From Schlesneria sp. (GTDB lineage Bacteria; Planctomycetota; Planctomycetia; Planctomycetales; Planctomycetaceae), in NCBI GenBank assembly GCA_028291515.1, contig JAQGHU010000064.1, forward strand, positions 62,001-126,000: DNA of 64,000 nucleotides. Direction: 5' to 3'. The position numbers were made by a program, and so were the translations under genes. Within the stretch, counting starts at the first letter, position 1; each line of letters opens with the position of its first letter. The notes under the pieces were generated by a model that was not told where the DNA came from, did not search any database, and saw only the letters and a list, made by a program, of their open reading frames with translations. Positions 27,593 to 35,591 of this stretch are shown one piece after another.

Positions 27593-28057
27593 TCAGTTAC
27601 CCGTGGCAACCGCTGGCGTTGGCGACGCAATCGGTGCCGTGGGCACCTCTTTCATCTGGTCCTTGTAACCGCTTTCCGTTTCGACGACACACAGGATATC
27701 ACCCGTGGCAATCGGCAATCGCAGCTTGTAGGTCCGAAACAAGCTCGGCCAGGTCATCGTGAGCGTGCGGACCTCATTCTTTTTTTCCTCATTGCGAATG
27801 GCGAATCCGCGGATGTGGCCGGGCAATTCCGTTTCCGCCAACGTCTGGCCGCTGTCGAAGGTCTCTTCCAGTCCAGCCAGGGTGCTGTTGTAGCCTCGTT
27901 GTGCCAGCAACTCGGATCCCACGACGACCAGCAGCACCAGAATCCCACCCCAGACGAGGGCTCGTTCGAGTGGCGATCGCTTGGGGGTTGGCTTGAGATT
28001 CGGATCGGCAGGGGTCGGCGGGACGATGGGATCGACGATCGGTTGAACTTCACTCAT
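27593..28057 (-). CDS. Single-pass membrane protein, unknown
   Basis: 154 residues from the ATG at 28057, which has GGAG about nine bases upstream; the extension to 28108 is unlikely. A Pro-rich cytoplasmic N-terminus (about 1-35) precedes one membrane helix (about 38-55) and a 90-residue periplasmic domain ending in a Pro/Thr/Ala tail. The family is not recognised. It probably stands alone in its transcript. Confidence 0.65.
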   Translation of the reverse strand: MSEVQPIVDPIVPPTPADPNLKPTPKRSPLERALVWGGILVLLVVVGSELLAQRGYNSTLAGLEETFDSGQTLAETELPGHIRGFAIRNEEKKNEVRTLTMTWPSLFRTYKLRLPIATGDILCVVETESGYKDQMKEVPTAPIASPTPAVATGN

Positions 28058-28253
28058 GGCACGAAACTCCGCTGGAACAGCGACAGAAAAAAGGAAATGG
28101 GCAAACATCAGAGCGATTTTCCCGAGCGATTACAAGAATCGATCTCCCGCCGCGACAGGCTGGATACCACGCCGTCTCAGATGTACGGTTGTCGACGCGA
28201 CGTGAATCGCCGAGTGACAAGCACGAATCAACTTCTGGTGGAGAGCCAACCCG

Positions 28254-28829
28254 ATGTCCTTGAAAGTCCTGATGCCGATTGGCGATGCCACGGAGGTGAT
28301 GGATACTCTGTACCCCTTTTTCCGATTGCCGGAAGACGGATTTGAAGTCGTCGTCGCCGGACCGGAAGTACGCAAGTACCACGGCGTGATGCACGAAATC
28401 CCGCCCAACGACAGCATCCCCTGGGACATCACACGCGAACAGCCCGCCTATCACATTCAGGCCACGATCGCGTTTCGAGACATCAACCCCAACGACTACG
28501 TCGGCCTCTTCCTGTCAGGAGGAAGAGCCCCCGAATACATCCGCTACGACCGCGACCTGCAGGCCGTGACCAAGCACTTCTTCGACACCGGCAAACCAAT
28601 CTGCACCGTCTGTCACGGAGTCGAAATCGCCGCCGCCGCCAACTGCCTGACCGGCCGAACGCTGACCACCGTCGCCAAGTGCGCCCTCGACATCACCCAA
28701 TGGGGCGGCACCTACGTCGACCAACCCGTCGTCATCGACAAGAACCTGATCAGCGCCCGCACCTGGCACGACAACACCCCCATGATGCGAGAATTCCTAA
28801 AGCTGCTCAAAAACCACTGTGCCCGATGA
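28254..28829 (+). CDS. DJ-1/PfpI family protein
   Basis: 191 residues. An alpha/beta glutamine amidotransferase-like fold is suggested by KVLMPIGDATE at the start, FLSGGRAPEYIR near residue 85, and the nucleophile elbow ICTVCHGVEIAAAA with Cys at about 120. DJ-1/PfpI members include proteases, glyoxalase or deglycase-like enzymes and chaperones; the substrate cannot be read from sequence. A GGAGAG lies eight bases upstream of the ATG. Confidence 0.85.
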   Translation: MSLKVLMPIGDATEVMDTLYPFFRLPEDGFEVVVAGPEVRKYHGVMHEIPPNDSIPWDITREQPAYHIQATIAFRDINPNDYVGLFLSGGRAPEYIRYDRDLQAVTKHFFDTGKPICTVCHGVEIAAAANCLTGRTLTTVAKCALDITQWGGTYVDQPVVIDKNLISARTWHDNTPMMREFLKLLKNHCAR

Positions 28830-28847
28830 ATCGCAGTCTTCGTAGAT

Positions 28848-28920
28848 TACGCTTCCGCATATCTCTGATTTCACTCCTCCGGCGACATGTCGCCGCTAGC
28901 GGAGCCTAACTTTTCGAGAG
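28848..28920. repeat. Palindromic intergenic repeat related to R3
   Basis: Contains GTAGATTACGCTTCCGC near the left end, the perfect palindrome GGCGACATGTCGCC in the middle and GCGGAGCCTAAC at the right. The outer parts can pair and resemble R3 (GTAGGTTATGCTTCAGC). It overlaps the region just upstream of the next gene. Confidence 0.55.
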
Positions 28921-28931
28921 CCAATCATATC

Positions 28932-29795
28932 GTGAAGGTCTACTCCAAAGCGACGATGTCAGTGCAACCCTGCGATGCCTGGTTGGGCGTAGGAGTGCTG
29001 CTTGTCCTGCTCAGTTCGCTGCTCGCCCTCTTTTTGTTTCAAAGTCGCGATCCAGTCGAGCCGATCTTCTGGTGGTTGTTGGCAGCCGGAGCAGTGGTGG
29101 GCGTCCTGATGCTGCTCTTGGGGTATCGCCTGCGTTTTCCGGACGGCATTCCTTACGTAATGAATATCAAGCCCGATTTCATTGAGGTTGCTCATGACCT
29201 CGTCAGCACTGAAGAGGGTAACGAACTCGACGACGCGACCTCGTCACCACACCGTCGCAGATTCATGTGGGCCGACTTAAAGGAAGTCGCCGTTGCTGGA
29301 TTGTCGAGCGATCCAGTACTGATTTTGGAACTGGTAGATGGAACGTTCGTCGCGATCAATCTCGGCGATGTGAGTAATGATCCCGCCATCATCGCAGAGA
29401 TGGCCATCCACTTTTTTCGACAGTCGCGAGGCAAACCAGCTCTGCATGTCGAACTTGCTGCGCGCAACATCACGATCCCATGTCCAGTGTGTGAAATCGC
29501 GACAGACAGTCTGAAGTCCTACACTCTTGGCACGATGGTGTTCGCGTTCGTGGTCATCTTCACTCAAGCGAAAACAATGACTTGCTGCCCGACCTGCATG
29601 CGAGGAAAAATCAGTGACTTCCTGTTCGGGAACGTGATCACCAGCAACGTCATTTGGCCATTTGTGATTGCCCCCTATTCCGTGATCCTGCTGATCAGCA
29701 CTTACACAAGGGGACATTCCAAGGAGGTCTTGAAAACCCTTGCCCTCCATGTCGCTCCAGAATCGTGGACTGGCAATCGAAATCAAAGATCGTGA
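28932..29795 (+). CDS. Membrane protein with CxxC motifs, unknown
   Basis: About 287 residues from a GTG start; an ATG at 28956 and one at 28887 are alternatives. Two close helices lie near residues 20-70, a soluble region of about 120 residues carries mixed strands, and two CxxC pairs (CPVC and CPTC, the second preceded by another Cys) flank a third hydrophobic stretch; a fourth helix follows. The Cys pairs could form a zinc ribbon on the cytoplasmic side. I do not recognise the family. Confidence 0.6.
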   Translation: MKVYSKATMSVQPCDAWLGVGVLLVLLSSLLALFLFQSRDPVEPIFWWLLAAGAVVGVLMLLLGYRLRFPDGIPYVMNIKPDFIEVAHDLVSTEEGNELDDATSSPHRRRFMWADLKEVAVAGLSSDPVLILELVDGTFVAINLGDVSNDPAIIAEMAIHFFRQSRGKPALHVELAARNITIPCPVCEIATDSLKSYTLGTMVFAFVVIFTQAKTMTCCPTCMRGKISDFLFGNVITSNVIWPFVIAPYSVILLISTYTRGHSKEVLKTLALHVAPESWTGNRNQRS

Positions 29796-29908
29796 CACAT
29801 CATCATCACGCCGACGACAGCCAGGTTAAGTACTTCGAGCGAAGTGCGTGGTGCCGAATATTACCGCTCCGATGGCTCTACCGAAATCTGATTGAGCGCG
29901 GGGTCTAG

Positions 29909-30184
29909 TATGTCAGATTCGATGGCACGGAAGAGCAGCTCCGGCGACAGGCTGCGAAGCATGTTCCCTTTTCGTACCGATGGCTCGGTTGCACCCTCAC
30001 CGTCGCCGAAATTGATGCCGCGCATGGCGAGTGGCCAGCATGGAACGCGATTAAACAGCAGCTTCAACCGAAGGATCGGATTTGCCCGTTCTTGATCAAC
30101 CCTTGGACGTTGGCGATGCGTGCTGGGTATGTCGTCATGAGGAAAGGGAAGGCGATTGCCGTACTGCTGGCCATTGGCAGCTAG
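29909..30184 (+). pseudogene. Remnant of a protein-coding gene without a start
   Basis: One plus-strand frame stays open here for about 90 codons after a stop at 29906-29908 and reads as protein: residues such as EEQLRRQAAKHVPFSYRWLG, WNAIKQQLQPKDRICPFLIN and PWTLAMRAGYVVMRKGKAIA, ending at TAG 30182-30184. It has no usable start near its 5' end. The same frame is protein-like before the stop, so an in-frame stop or a frameshift may have broken an older gene. I cannot name the family. Opposite-strand frames in this stretch are not convincing. Confidence 0.45.
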
Positions 30185-30188
30185 TCGA

Positions 30189-30770
30189 TCACTTCTTCTT
30201 CCCCCCGCGCTTCCAAGTCTCCACAAACCAATCAATCACCATCAACAAGAACTCTTCCTTCGGCCATTCGGGCGGCTTCGCCGTCGCAATCGGAAAGAAA
30301 TGGGCAACCGACAGCAAGAACACCCCCATGTCTCGCTCGGGGTCTTGGATCTGAAACAGCTTCTTCTCGACCCCTTCGCGCAGCAGGCCTAAGATCGCTC
30401 CCTGCATCATCGCCGATTCCTCCGCCAATCGTTGAGGCTTCACCTTTAGCACGGCCCGAGCCAACTCCGCCGCATGCCGAGATTCCGTCCCCACTTCTTT
30501 ACAATGTCGATAGCGACCCAGAATATAAGCCCGCAGGCGTTGATCGGGCGAGCCTTCACCACTACGAGCCGCATCGATCTCGCGCTGATGCCGCGCGACA
30601 AAGTCGTCCGCGCAGGCCGCACACAGGTCATCCTTGTCCTTGAAATACCGATACAGCGTCCCCACCGCCACGTTGGCATCGGTGGCCACTTCCTGCATGG
30701 TCGTCTTCGCGATCCCGTAATAACGGAATCGAGCCCGAGCCGCCTCAATAATGCGTTGCCGTTTGTCCAT
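30189..30770 (-). CDS. TetR family transcriptional regulator
   Basis: 193 residues from the ATG at 30770. The N-terminal HTH is typical: RIIEAARARFRYYGIAKTTM, then VATDANVAVGTLYRYFKDKDDL (about residues 8-55). The C-terminal ligand-binding half is helical. An open extension to 30881 runs through repeat R2 and is rejected. The cytochrome P450 gene lies 214 bases upstream on the same strand, and an operator-like palindrome lies at the P450 promoter, so this regulator is a good candidate to control the P450. Confidence 0.9.
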   Translation of the reverse strand: MDKRQRIIEAARARFRYYGIAKTTMQEVATDANVAVGTLYRYFKDKDDLCAACADDFVARHQREIDAARSGEGSPDQRLRAYILGRYRHCKEVGTESRHAAELARAVLKVKPQRLAEESAMMQGAILGLLREGVEKKLFQIQDPERDMGVFLLSVAHFFPIATAKPPEWPKEEFLLMVIDWFVETWKRGGKKK

Positions 30771-30822
30771 CCGCTCGCGTTCAGTCCTTAGTTGGTCGTC
30801 AAGAAAATAGCCGCGCCCTGAA

Positions 30823-30978
30823 GGGTGCCACGGTTTTGGAGGTTTTGGAGTCCTCGACAAGGCCGTGTGTTTTCGATTCAAAACGTGGCGATCCAGTGCC
30901 TGCTATTCAGATCAGATCCAGCTCAGCAAAAACATCCTATCTCTGTTCCCTCTGTGCCTCTGTGTTTCAAACTCTTCT
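30823..30978. repeat. Dispersed repeats R2 and R1 side by side
   Basis: R2 at 30823-30870 (with a small internal duplication of GGTTTTGGAG) and R1 at 30940-30978 fill the gap between the TetR and P450 genes. Only about 70 bases separate them; no further gene is present. Confidence 0.8.
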
Positions 30979-30983
30979 CCTCA

Positions 30984-32348
30984 TCACCGCGGCCACAATC
31001 GAACGTTCACGCCGGGCTTTGGCTTCAGGGTGAACGTCGTGTCGGGCTCGATCGTTTGGCCTGGAACCAGTTCCACGCGAAACTGTCGCAGAATCGTCGC
31101 CAGGATCAGAATTCCCTCCATCATCGCGAAATGCTGACCGATGCACGAGCGAGGTCCCCCGCCAAATGGGAAGTACGAAAACTTCGGCCTTTGATCGTCA
31201 TCCGCCAGAAATCGTCGCGGGTTGAATGTATTCGGGTCCGTCCAGAACTGGGGGTCTCGATGAGTCACCCACTGACAGACCATCACGAACGAGTTCTTCG
31301 GGATCACATAGCCATTCATTTCGTCCGGCCCCAAGGCCTGACGCGGCTGACCCGGTGCCGGTGGATACAGTCGCAATGTCTCCTCAAACACCGCCCGCGT
31401 CAGCGGCAACGCTGCCAGATCCCCCACCATCGGTGCTCGACTATCCGGAAGATTCTTCACTTCCGCAGCAACCTCGTCTTGAATCTCGGGATGCTGCCCC
31501 AGCAGATACCAGCTCCACGACAACGCAGCCCCCACCGTATCGTTGCCAGCGAGCAGCAACGTCAGCACTTCATCACGAAGTTGAGCGTCACTCATCCCTT
31601 TGCCGGTTTCGTCATCACGCGCGGCCAGCAGTGTTCCTAACAGATCGTTGCGAACGACATTCTCGCGCCGACGAGCCTGAATCATCTCCTCGACGACTCG
31701 ATCCAGGACCGCCTTCGCTCTGCGAAACCGACGATTCTCGGCCGTGGGGATCCATTCGGGCGGCAGCATCTGGTTGTTCATTCGCAGATGAACATGCTCG
31801 AACGCCGTCTTAAACGCGCCACCCAGCGAAGACGCCTCACTCGACAAGTCCGCGCCAAACAAAGTCTCCCCGGCAATCTTCAGCGTCAGTCGTGACATCA
31901 CCTGCTGAATATCCACCGTCTGCCCCGCGGCTCCCCGCGACAATTCCTCAGCACACGACTCGGCCGTCTCCGCCATCGTCACGCCCAGCAACGCCAACCG
32001 ATCGCGATGAAACGCCGGTTGAGCCAACTTGCGCTGCGTCTTCCACAGCTCCCCATCACTCGTCACCAACCCCCGCCCGGCGACGCTCCCCAGCGGCTTA
32101 TTGAAGAAGTCCGGCTTGCGATAGTTGCGGTGATTGCGAACCAGCACCTGCTCGACATCCTCAGGCCGAAACAGCATGTACAAGTACATCCCCGGCACGA
32201 TCCGCACACGCGCAAAGTCCCCATACTCCCGCCAAGTCCGCTCATAAAACCCCAGCGGATCCCGCTGCAGCTCCCCAGAACACCCCCACAACCAATGCCC
32301 CCGCGGCCCCGGCGGCTGCATCCGCGGTGAGTTCAATGTCCCCGGCAT
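30984..32348 (-). CDS. Cytochrome P450
   Basis: 454 residues from the ATG at 32348 (GGGA upstream); an ATG at 32390 lies within the palindrome and is less likely. P450 landmarks: I-helix AGNDTV (about residue 275), ExxR in EETLRLYPP (about 335), and the heme loop FPFGGGPRSCIGQHF, with the Cys thiolate ligand at about 400. It should be a heme monooxygenase needing external redox partners, none of which is encoded nearby. The sequence resembles soluble CYP102/CYP110-type bacterial enzymes acting on lipids or terpenoids, but the substrate is not predictable. Probably regulated by the TetR protein next to it. Confidence 0.92.
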   Translation of the reverse strand: MPGTLNSPRMQPPGPRGHWLWGCSGELQRDPLGFYERTWREYGDFARVRIVPGMYLYMLFRPEDVEQVLVRNHRNYRKPDFFNKPLGSVAGRGLVTSDGELWKTQRKLAQPAFHRDRLALLGVTMAETAESCAEELSRGAAGQTVDIQQVMSRLTLKIAGETLFGADLSSEASSLGGAFKTAFEHVHLRMNNQMLPPEWIPTAENRRFRRAKAVLDRVVEEMIQARRRENVVRNDLLGTLLAARDDETGKGMSDAQLRDEVLTLLLAGNDTVGAALSWSWYLLGQHPEIQDEVAAEVKNLPDSRAPMVGDLAALPLTRAVFEETLRLYPPAPGQPRQALGPDEMNGYVIPKNSFVMVCQWVTHRDPQFWTDPNTFNPRRFLADDDQRPKFSYFPFGGGPRSCIGQHFAMMEGILILATILRQFRVELVPGQTIEPDTTFTLKPKPGVNVRLWPR

Positions 32349-32371
32349 CCGATTGTTCCCACAAAATGAAT

Positions 32372-32398
32372 AATGAATATTATGATGCAATATTCATT
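32372..32398. promoter_or_regulatory. Operator-like palindrome at the P450 promoter
   Basis: Perfect ten-base arms AATGAATATT / AATATTCATT with a seven-base spacer, about 25 bases upstream of the chosen P450 start. Length and symmetry suit a TetR dimer site, and a TetR gene lies directly downstream of the P450. Inference only. Confidence 0.6.
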
Positions 32399-32531
32399 TT
32401 AATGGCGAGCCGGTTTCTCGTCAACACGATCACGAATCGCCACCGTCTTCGGGTTGGCGGCATGAGCACGCGGCTTTGAGACCATGGGTCCGACATCTTC
32501 GACTGCCTCGCAGCCTTCTTTGCGCTAAAGC

Positions 32532-32744
32532 CTACGCGTTACTGGGCTCGTCGCACGAAGCGGGCGGAGCTGAGGTGCAAGGACCGCCGTCGTCTTCCCA
32601 TCGCATTATGTCTAGTTCCAGTGCGACGTTCGCGTCGGCTACCACTGACTGCTTGACCTCATCTAATTTCGCTACAGGCGGCAAATCAGATCTCAGAGAA
32701 TCTAACAGGAGGCTTTTCAAAAATATGGAATCCGCGGTTTTCAT
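32532..32744 (-). CDS. Small hypothetical protein
   Basis: 70 residues from an ATG with AGAGGAA six bases upstream, the best ribosome site in the 600 bases between the P450 and the zinc-ribbon gene. Residues 1-48 look like a helical soluble protein (MKTADSIFLKSLLLDSLRSD, then VAKLDEVKQSVVADANVALE); the tail is Pro/Ser/Cys-rich. The opposite strand has a longer but less protein-like frame. The region is lower in GC than its surroundings. Function unknown. Confidence 0.4.
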   Translation of the reverse strand: MKTADSIFLKSLLLDSLRSDLPPVAKLDEVKQSVVADANVALELDIMRWEDDGGPCTSAPPASCDEPSNA

Positions 32745-32958
32745 GACTGTTCCTCTTAAAACAACTTTTGACACATGGCTAACAGATCCGGCCAAATTGG
32801 CTCGAATGGCAGCTTATGTTAAGGCAATTGACATTTCGCGAACTCGTGCTGTGATCGCAACGCCAATGTTTGCAAGAAGATGTGTTGTTTCCTGAGATGT
32901 ATGGAAATTGATCCAGAGGAGCGATTATCCTCAGTGGATCTAATTCGGCATCACCTCA

Positions 32959-33339
32959 GTGAGCAACAGAACGGTAAATGAAGAAGTTTGCTATGCGAAG
33001 GTAGTGGCAGTCCTGCATGGCCGGCACTCAAAATGGCTACCTAAGTCGGATCCTGTACGTCTTCACGTCGATCCACCTTGCCCTCGATGTGCACATGGCA
33101 AAGGTTACCGCGTCAAGCGCAGGCAGACGTCTGTCGACTTCCGGTGCGCGCTCTGTCGAAGCTATTTTAACGGATGGACGGGAACTGCCTTGCAAGGGAC
33201 GCACCGTTCACCATCGCAAGCTTTGATCCTAATTTGCGGAATCGCGATGCGAACGCCCACTTTGCAACTCGCTGCACTACTGGGCGCGAACCGGTCTTGG
33301 TTGATTTCGGTGCGCCGACGACTGGAGCGGGCAGATTGA
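32959..33339 (+). CDS. Solo IS1595-type zinc ribbon / HTH protein
   Basis: 126 residues from a GTG. A zinc ribbon at about residues 40-70 (CPRCAHGKGYRVKRR then CALCRSYFNGWTGTALQGT) matches the N-terminal domain of IS1595-family transposases, and residues 75-125 look like the HTH that follows it. The DDE catalytic domain is absent: the frame ends with TGA directly followed by an ATG. It could be a domesticated DNA-binding protein, a transposase remnant, or the first half of a frameshifted gene. Confidence 0.6.
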   Translation: MSNRTVNEEVCYAKVVAVLHGRHSKWLPKSDPVRLHVDPPCPRCAHGKGYRVKRRQTSVDFRCALCRSYFNGWTGTALQGTHRSPSQALILICGIAMRTPTLQLAALLGANRSWLISVRRRLERAD

Positions 33340-33453
33340 ATGGCTCAACTGCGCAATGGACAGTTGCCAGGAATTCGACTACAGGATTTGACCGATGAAC
33401 TTTCTCTTAAAACAAGAAAGGTGTTATATCATCTGGCGGGACCGCAGTCGTGA
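33340..33453 (+). CDS. Very short ORF coupled to the zinc-ribbon gene
   Basis: 37 codons starting directly after the previous TGA (TGAATG). The product contains LPGIRLQDLTDELSLKTRKV, which reads like a helical segment of a DNA-binding or transposase protein, so it may be the displaced continuation of the zinc-ribbon protein. The stretch 33454-33576 beyond it holds nothing I recognise. Confidence 0.3.
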   Translation: MAQLRNGQLPGIRLQDLTDELSLKTRKVLYHLAGPQS

Positions 33454-33591
33454 AGTGACCCGGGCTTGAACCAGATTCGACTCGGCAGGAGAGTGCGGCG
33501 TATTACGAACTTTTCGTGAGGTTGCGTGTCTCACCATTCGATAGCCGTATGACTGTCAGTTCTTGGGCTCTAGCCGATGGATGGGAGCGAA

Positions 33592-35439
33592 ATGAAGTCT
33601 CGTACATTGTGGCTTCCGCAGACAGCGCGCGATCCTGTTCCATCAATGCGCGTAGGCGTATTCATTCCGGTGAGCGCCGTATTCGAAGACTGTGACCCAA
33701 CGATTGCTGAATTCAAGGCGCAGTTGGCGCTGCTTAGTCGTACCGATGCATTGATCTGGTGTGCGAGATTGAATCTCGTCATCACCAACTCCACCCACCA
33801 CGACCGGTTAGTGCGGCAGAGATTTGCAATTCAGCAAATCTTTGCTGAGCCTCAGATCAAGAAAATCGCTGATTTCTTTGCAGAGCAAAAGAACCCACAG
33901 GAAGCTGCAGTCTTTTTCAGAGCACAATTGCTGGAGCTCATGCAGTGGATCGCAGTTTTTTGCAAGGACGCTGCAGATGACGGAGTCACATTTGAAGACT
34001 CGAATGTTCGGAACGCATTCGGGAAAGCGGCACTGATCGCTTCTGAATTGTGGGGCAGTCGGACTTACACTGGGAAGCTTGAGGTCGATTCGTCGCTCGA
34101 AGATATCGCCGCACTAAGGAGGCAAAGTCTAGGCGCGACCAGAATTGGAACGGAGGCCGCATCCGAAGGAATGGATCCGATGATGGCGATAGGGCGTGGA
34201 CGGCGATTATTCACGGAACATTTTGCCCTTCGCAATGAAAGGGCCGCCATAGAATTTGAACAGCAATCGGGCGTTTCGTTGGAATCGTTCTATGGAATCC
34301 TCTCGCTGATCGCCATCTACTACATGGCACGATCTCCCGAGCAAGGTGGCGTCACTCCCTTGAGCTCAGGACTGTTTCACAGAGATCACCTCGCTACGAC
34401 AACACAATTGAAAGCGACATCTGCCCGCTACCTTCTTTTTGCCACGCAATCTCCGGATGAGTTTGCAGCAGCCTTGCGTGGAGATCCACAAGGAACACGC
34501 GGTCTAGCTAGCATCCGTCGCCGCCCTATATTGGCCACATCCGATGGCCGTTGCATTGTTATGGATCCATTGTTTTTCGCCGAACACGCGGCGGTGGGTC
34601 CGCTGTTCACTCTTGTCGGGCATCAGACTTCGTCAAAAGCTCGAAGCCAGTGCTTCATCGACTTTGGATATGCATTCGAAGGTTATGCTCGCGCCATACT
34701 GCGTCGTATGTATCCGACACCAGCGCCACCGCTCATTGACCGACTTTCATCTCCTTTCGCTGGGCAATCAACGGCTGGTGACGAGATAGAAATCGCAGAT
34801 GCTTGCCTCAACGACGCAACAGAGTTGGTTCTATTTGAGATGAAGAGCAGCTGGATACCTGATGACGCGGCGATGGAATCGAACCCCGAAATCTACGTTG
34901 AGACACTGTTGGATAAATTTGCGCGCATCGAAGACTCGTCTGCTTCTCCAAAAGGTATAGGGCAATTGGTCAGGAGCATTTCAAAGTTGGCGACTGGCAA
35001 ATGGGTTGCAAAAGATCAGGATTTGTCGAGAGTTCAATTAGTCTACCCCGTCATGGTAGTCTACGATTCTCGCCTTCAAGCGGCAGCACATACTTGGTTT
35101 CTCGCGGAAACATTCCGGAAAGCCCTCGTTCCAGATGAGGTCTATCCCAATTTAGACATGCGTAAGGGGAGCATTCGTATTTCTGGGGTCATCGTCCTGT
35201 CGATCGATGACCTCGAAGCGCTTGAAACGTCCATTGAGGGCTTCTCCTTAATAGATCTTCTTCGAAGCTACTCAGAGGCGTCCCCCGATCGCCTCTGTTG
35301 CATGCACACCTATCTCGCAAGCTCGAAGTTCGGAAAGCGACTCTTCGCCAACCGAGACCTTGCAGGAAGTGTTCTGGAGGCGCTCGATACGGCGGGGGCG
35401 TTCTTGGGAATTGAACGAATCGACGATTCTGAGGTCTAA
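33592..35439 (+). CDS. Large hypothetical protein with candidate PD-(D/E)XK nuclease motif
   Basis: About 615 residues; the ATG at 33592 has GGGAG four bases upstream, and an ATG at 33577 is in frame. No membrane segment. Numbering from 33577, residues 360-425 show the PD-(D/E)XK pattern: a helix with Glu 368 (YAFEGYARAIL), then Asp 408 after a beta strand (EIEIAD) and E-x-K at 421-423 (LVLFEMKSS). The N-terminal 350 residues are helical and unknown. It lies in an atypical segment next to the zinc-ribbon protein. A restriction- or defence-type nuclease is a reasonable inference, not shown. Confidence 0.7.
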   Translation: MKSRTLWLPQTARDPVPSMRVGVFIPVSAVFEDCDPTIAEFKAQLALLSRTDALIWCARLNLVITNSTHHDRLVRQRFAIQQIFAEPQIKKIADFFAEQKNPQEAAVFFRAQLLELMQWIAVFCKDAADDGVTFEDSNVRNAFGKAALIASELWGSRTYTGKLEVDSSLEDIAALRRQSLGATRIGTEAASEGMDPMMAIGRGRRLFTEHFALRNERAAIEFEQQSGVSLESFYGILSLIAIYYMARSPEQGGVTPLSSGLFHRDHLATTTQLKATSARYLLFATQSPDEFAAALRGDPQGTRGLASIRRRPILATSDGRCIVMDPLFFAEHAAVGPLFTLVGHQTSSKARSQCFIDFGYAFEGYARAILRRMYPTPAPPLIDRLSSPFAGQSTAGDEIEIADACLNDATELVLFEMKSSWIPDDAAMESNPEIYVETLLDKFARIEDSSASPKGIGQLVRSISKLATGKWVAKDQDLSRVQLVYPVMVVYDSRLQAAAHTWFLAETFRKALVPDEVYPNLDMRKGSIRISGVIVLSIDDLEALETSIEGFSLIDLLRSYSEASPDRLCCMHTYLASSKFGKRLFANRDLAGSVLEALDTAGAFLGIERIDDSEV

Positions 35440-35591
35440 TTTGCGTTAGCGGATGGCCGGCGCATTGTCTCAATTCGACGAAGTAGGCACATTTTTCCAT
35501 TGAACAATGATCTGTTTACGTCCTATATCGTTTTAGGGGGAGTAGAGACGGGTCGTTCTCTTATCTCTTCATCTCCCGCCCGGAGAACCTC

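Noticed and set aside
30825-31640. 271-codon plus-strand frame opposite the P450
   Set aside because: It begins in repeat sequence and is Arg/Ser/His-rich; the minus-strand P450 has all catalytic motifs.
32476-32895. 139-codon plus-strand frame before the zinc-ribbon gene
   Set aside because: First half is Ser/Thr/Cys-rich and unlike protein; the opposite strand has a better ribosome site, so I kept only that small gene, at low confidence.
32959-33339. Complete insertion sequence of the IS1595 group
   Set aside because: No DDE domain, no terminal inverted repeats and no target duplication are visible around the zinc ribbon protein.
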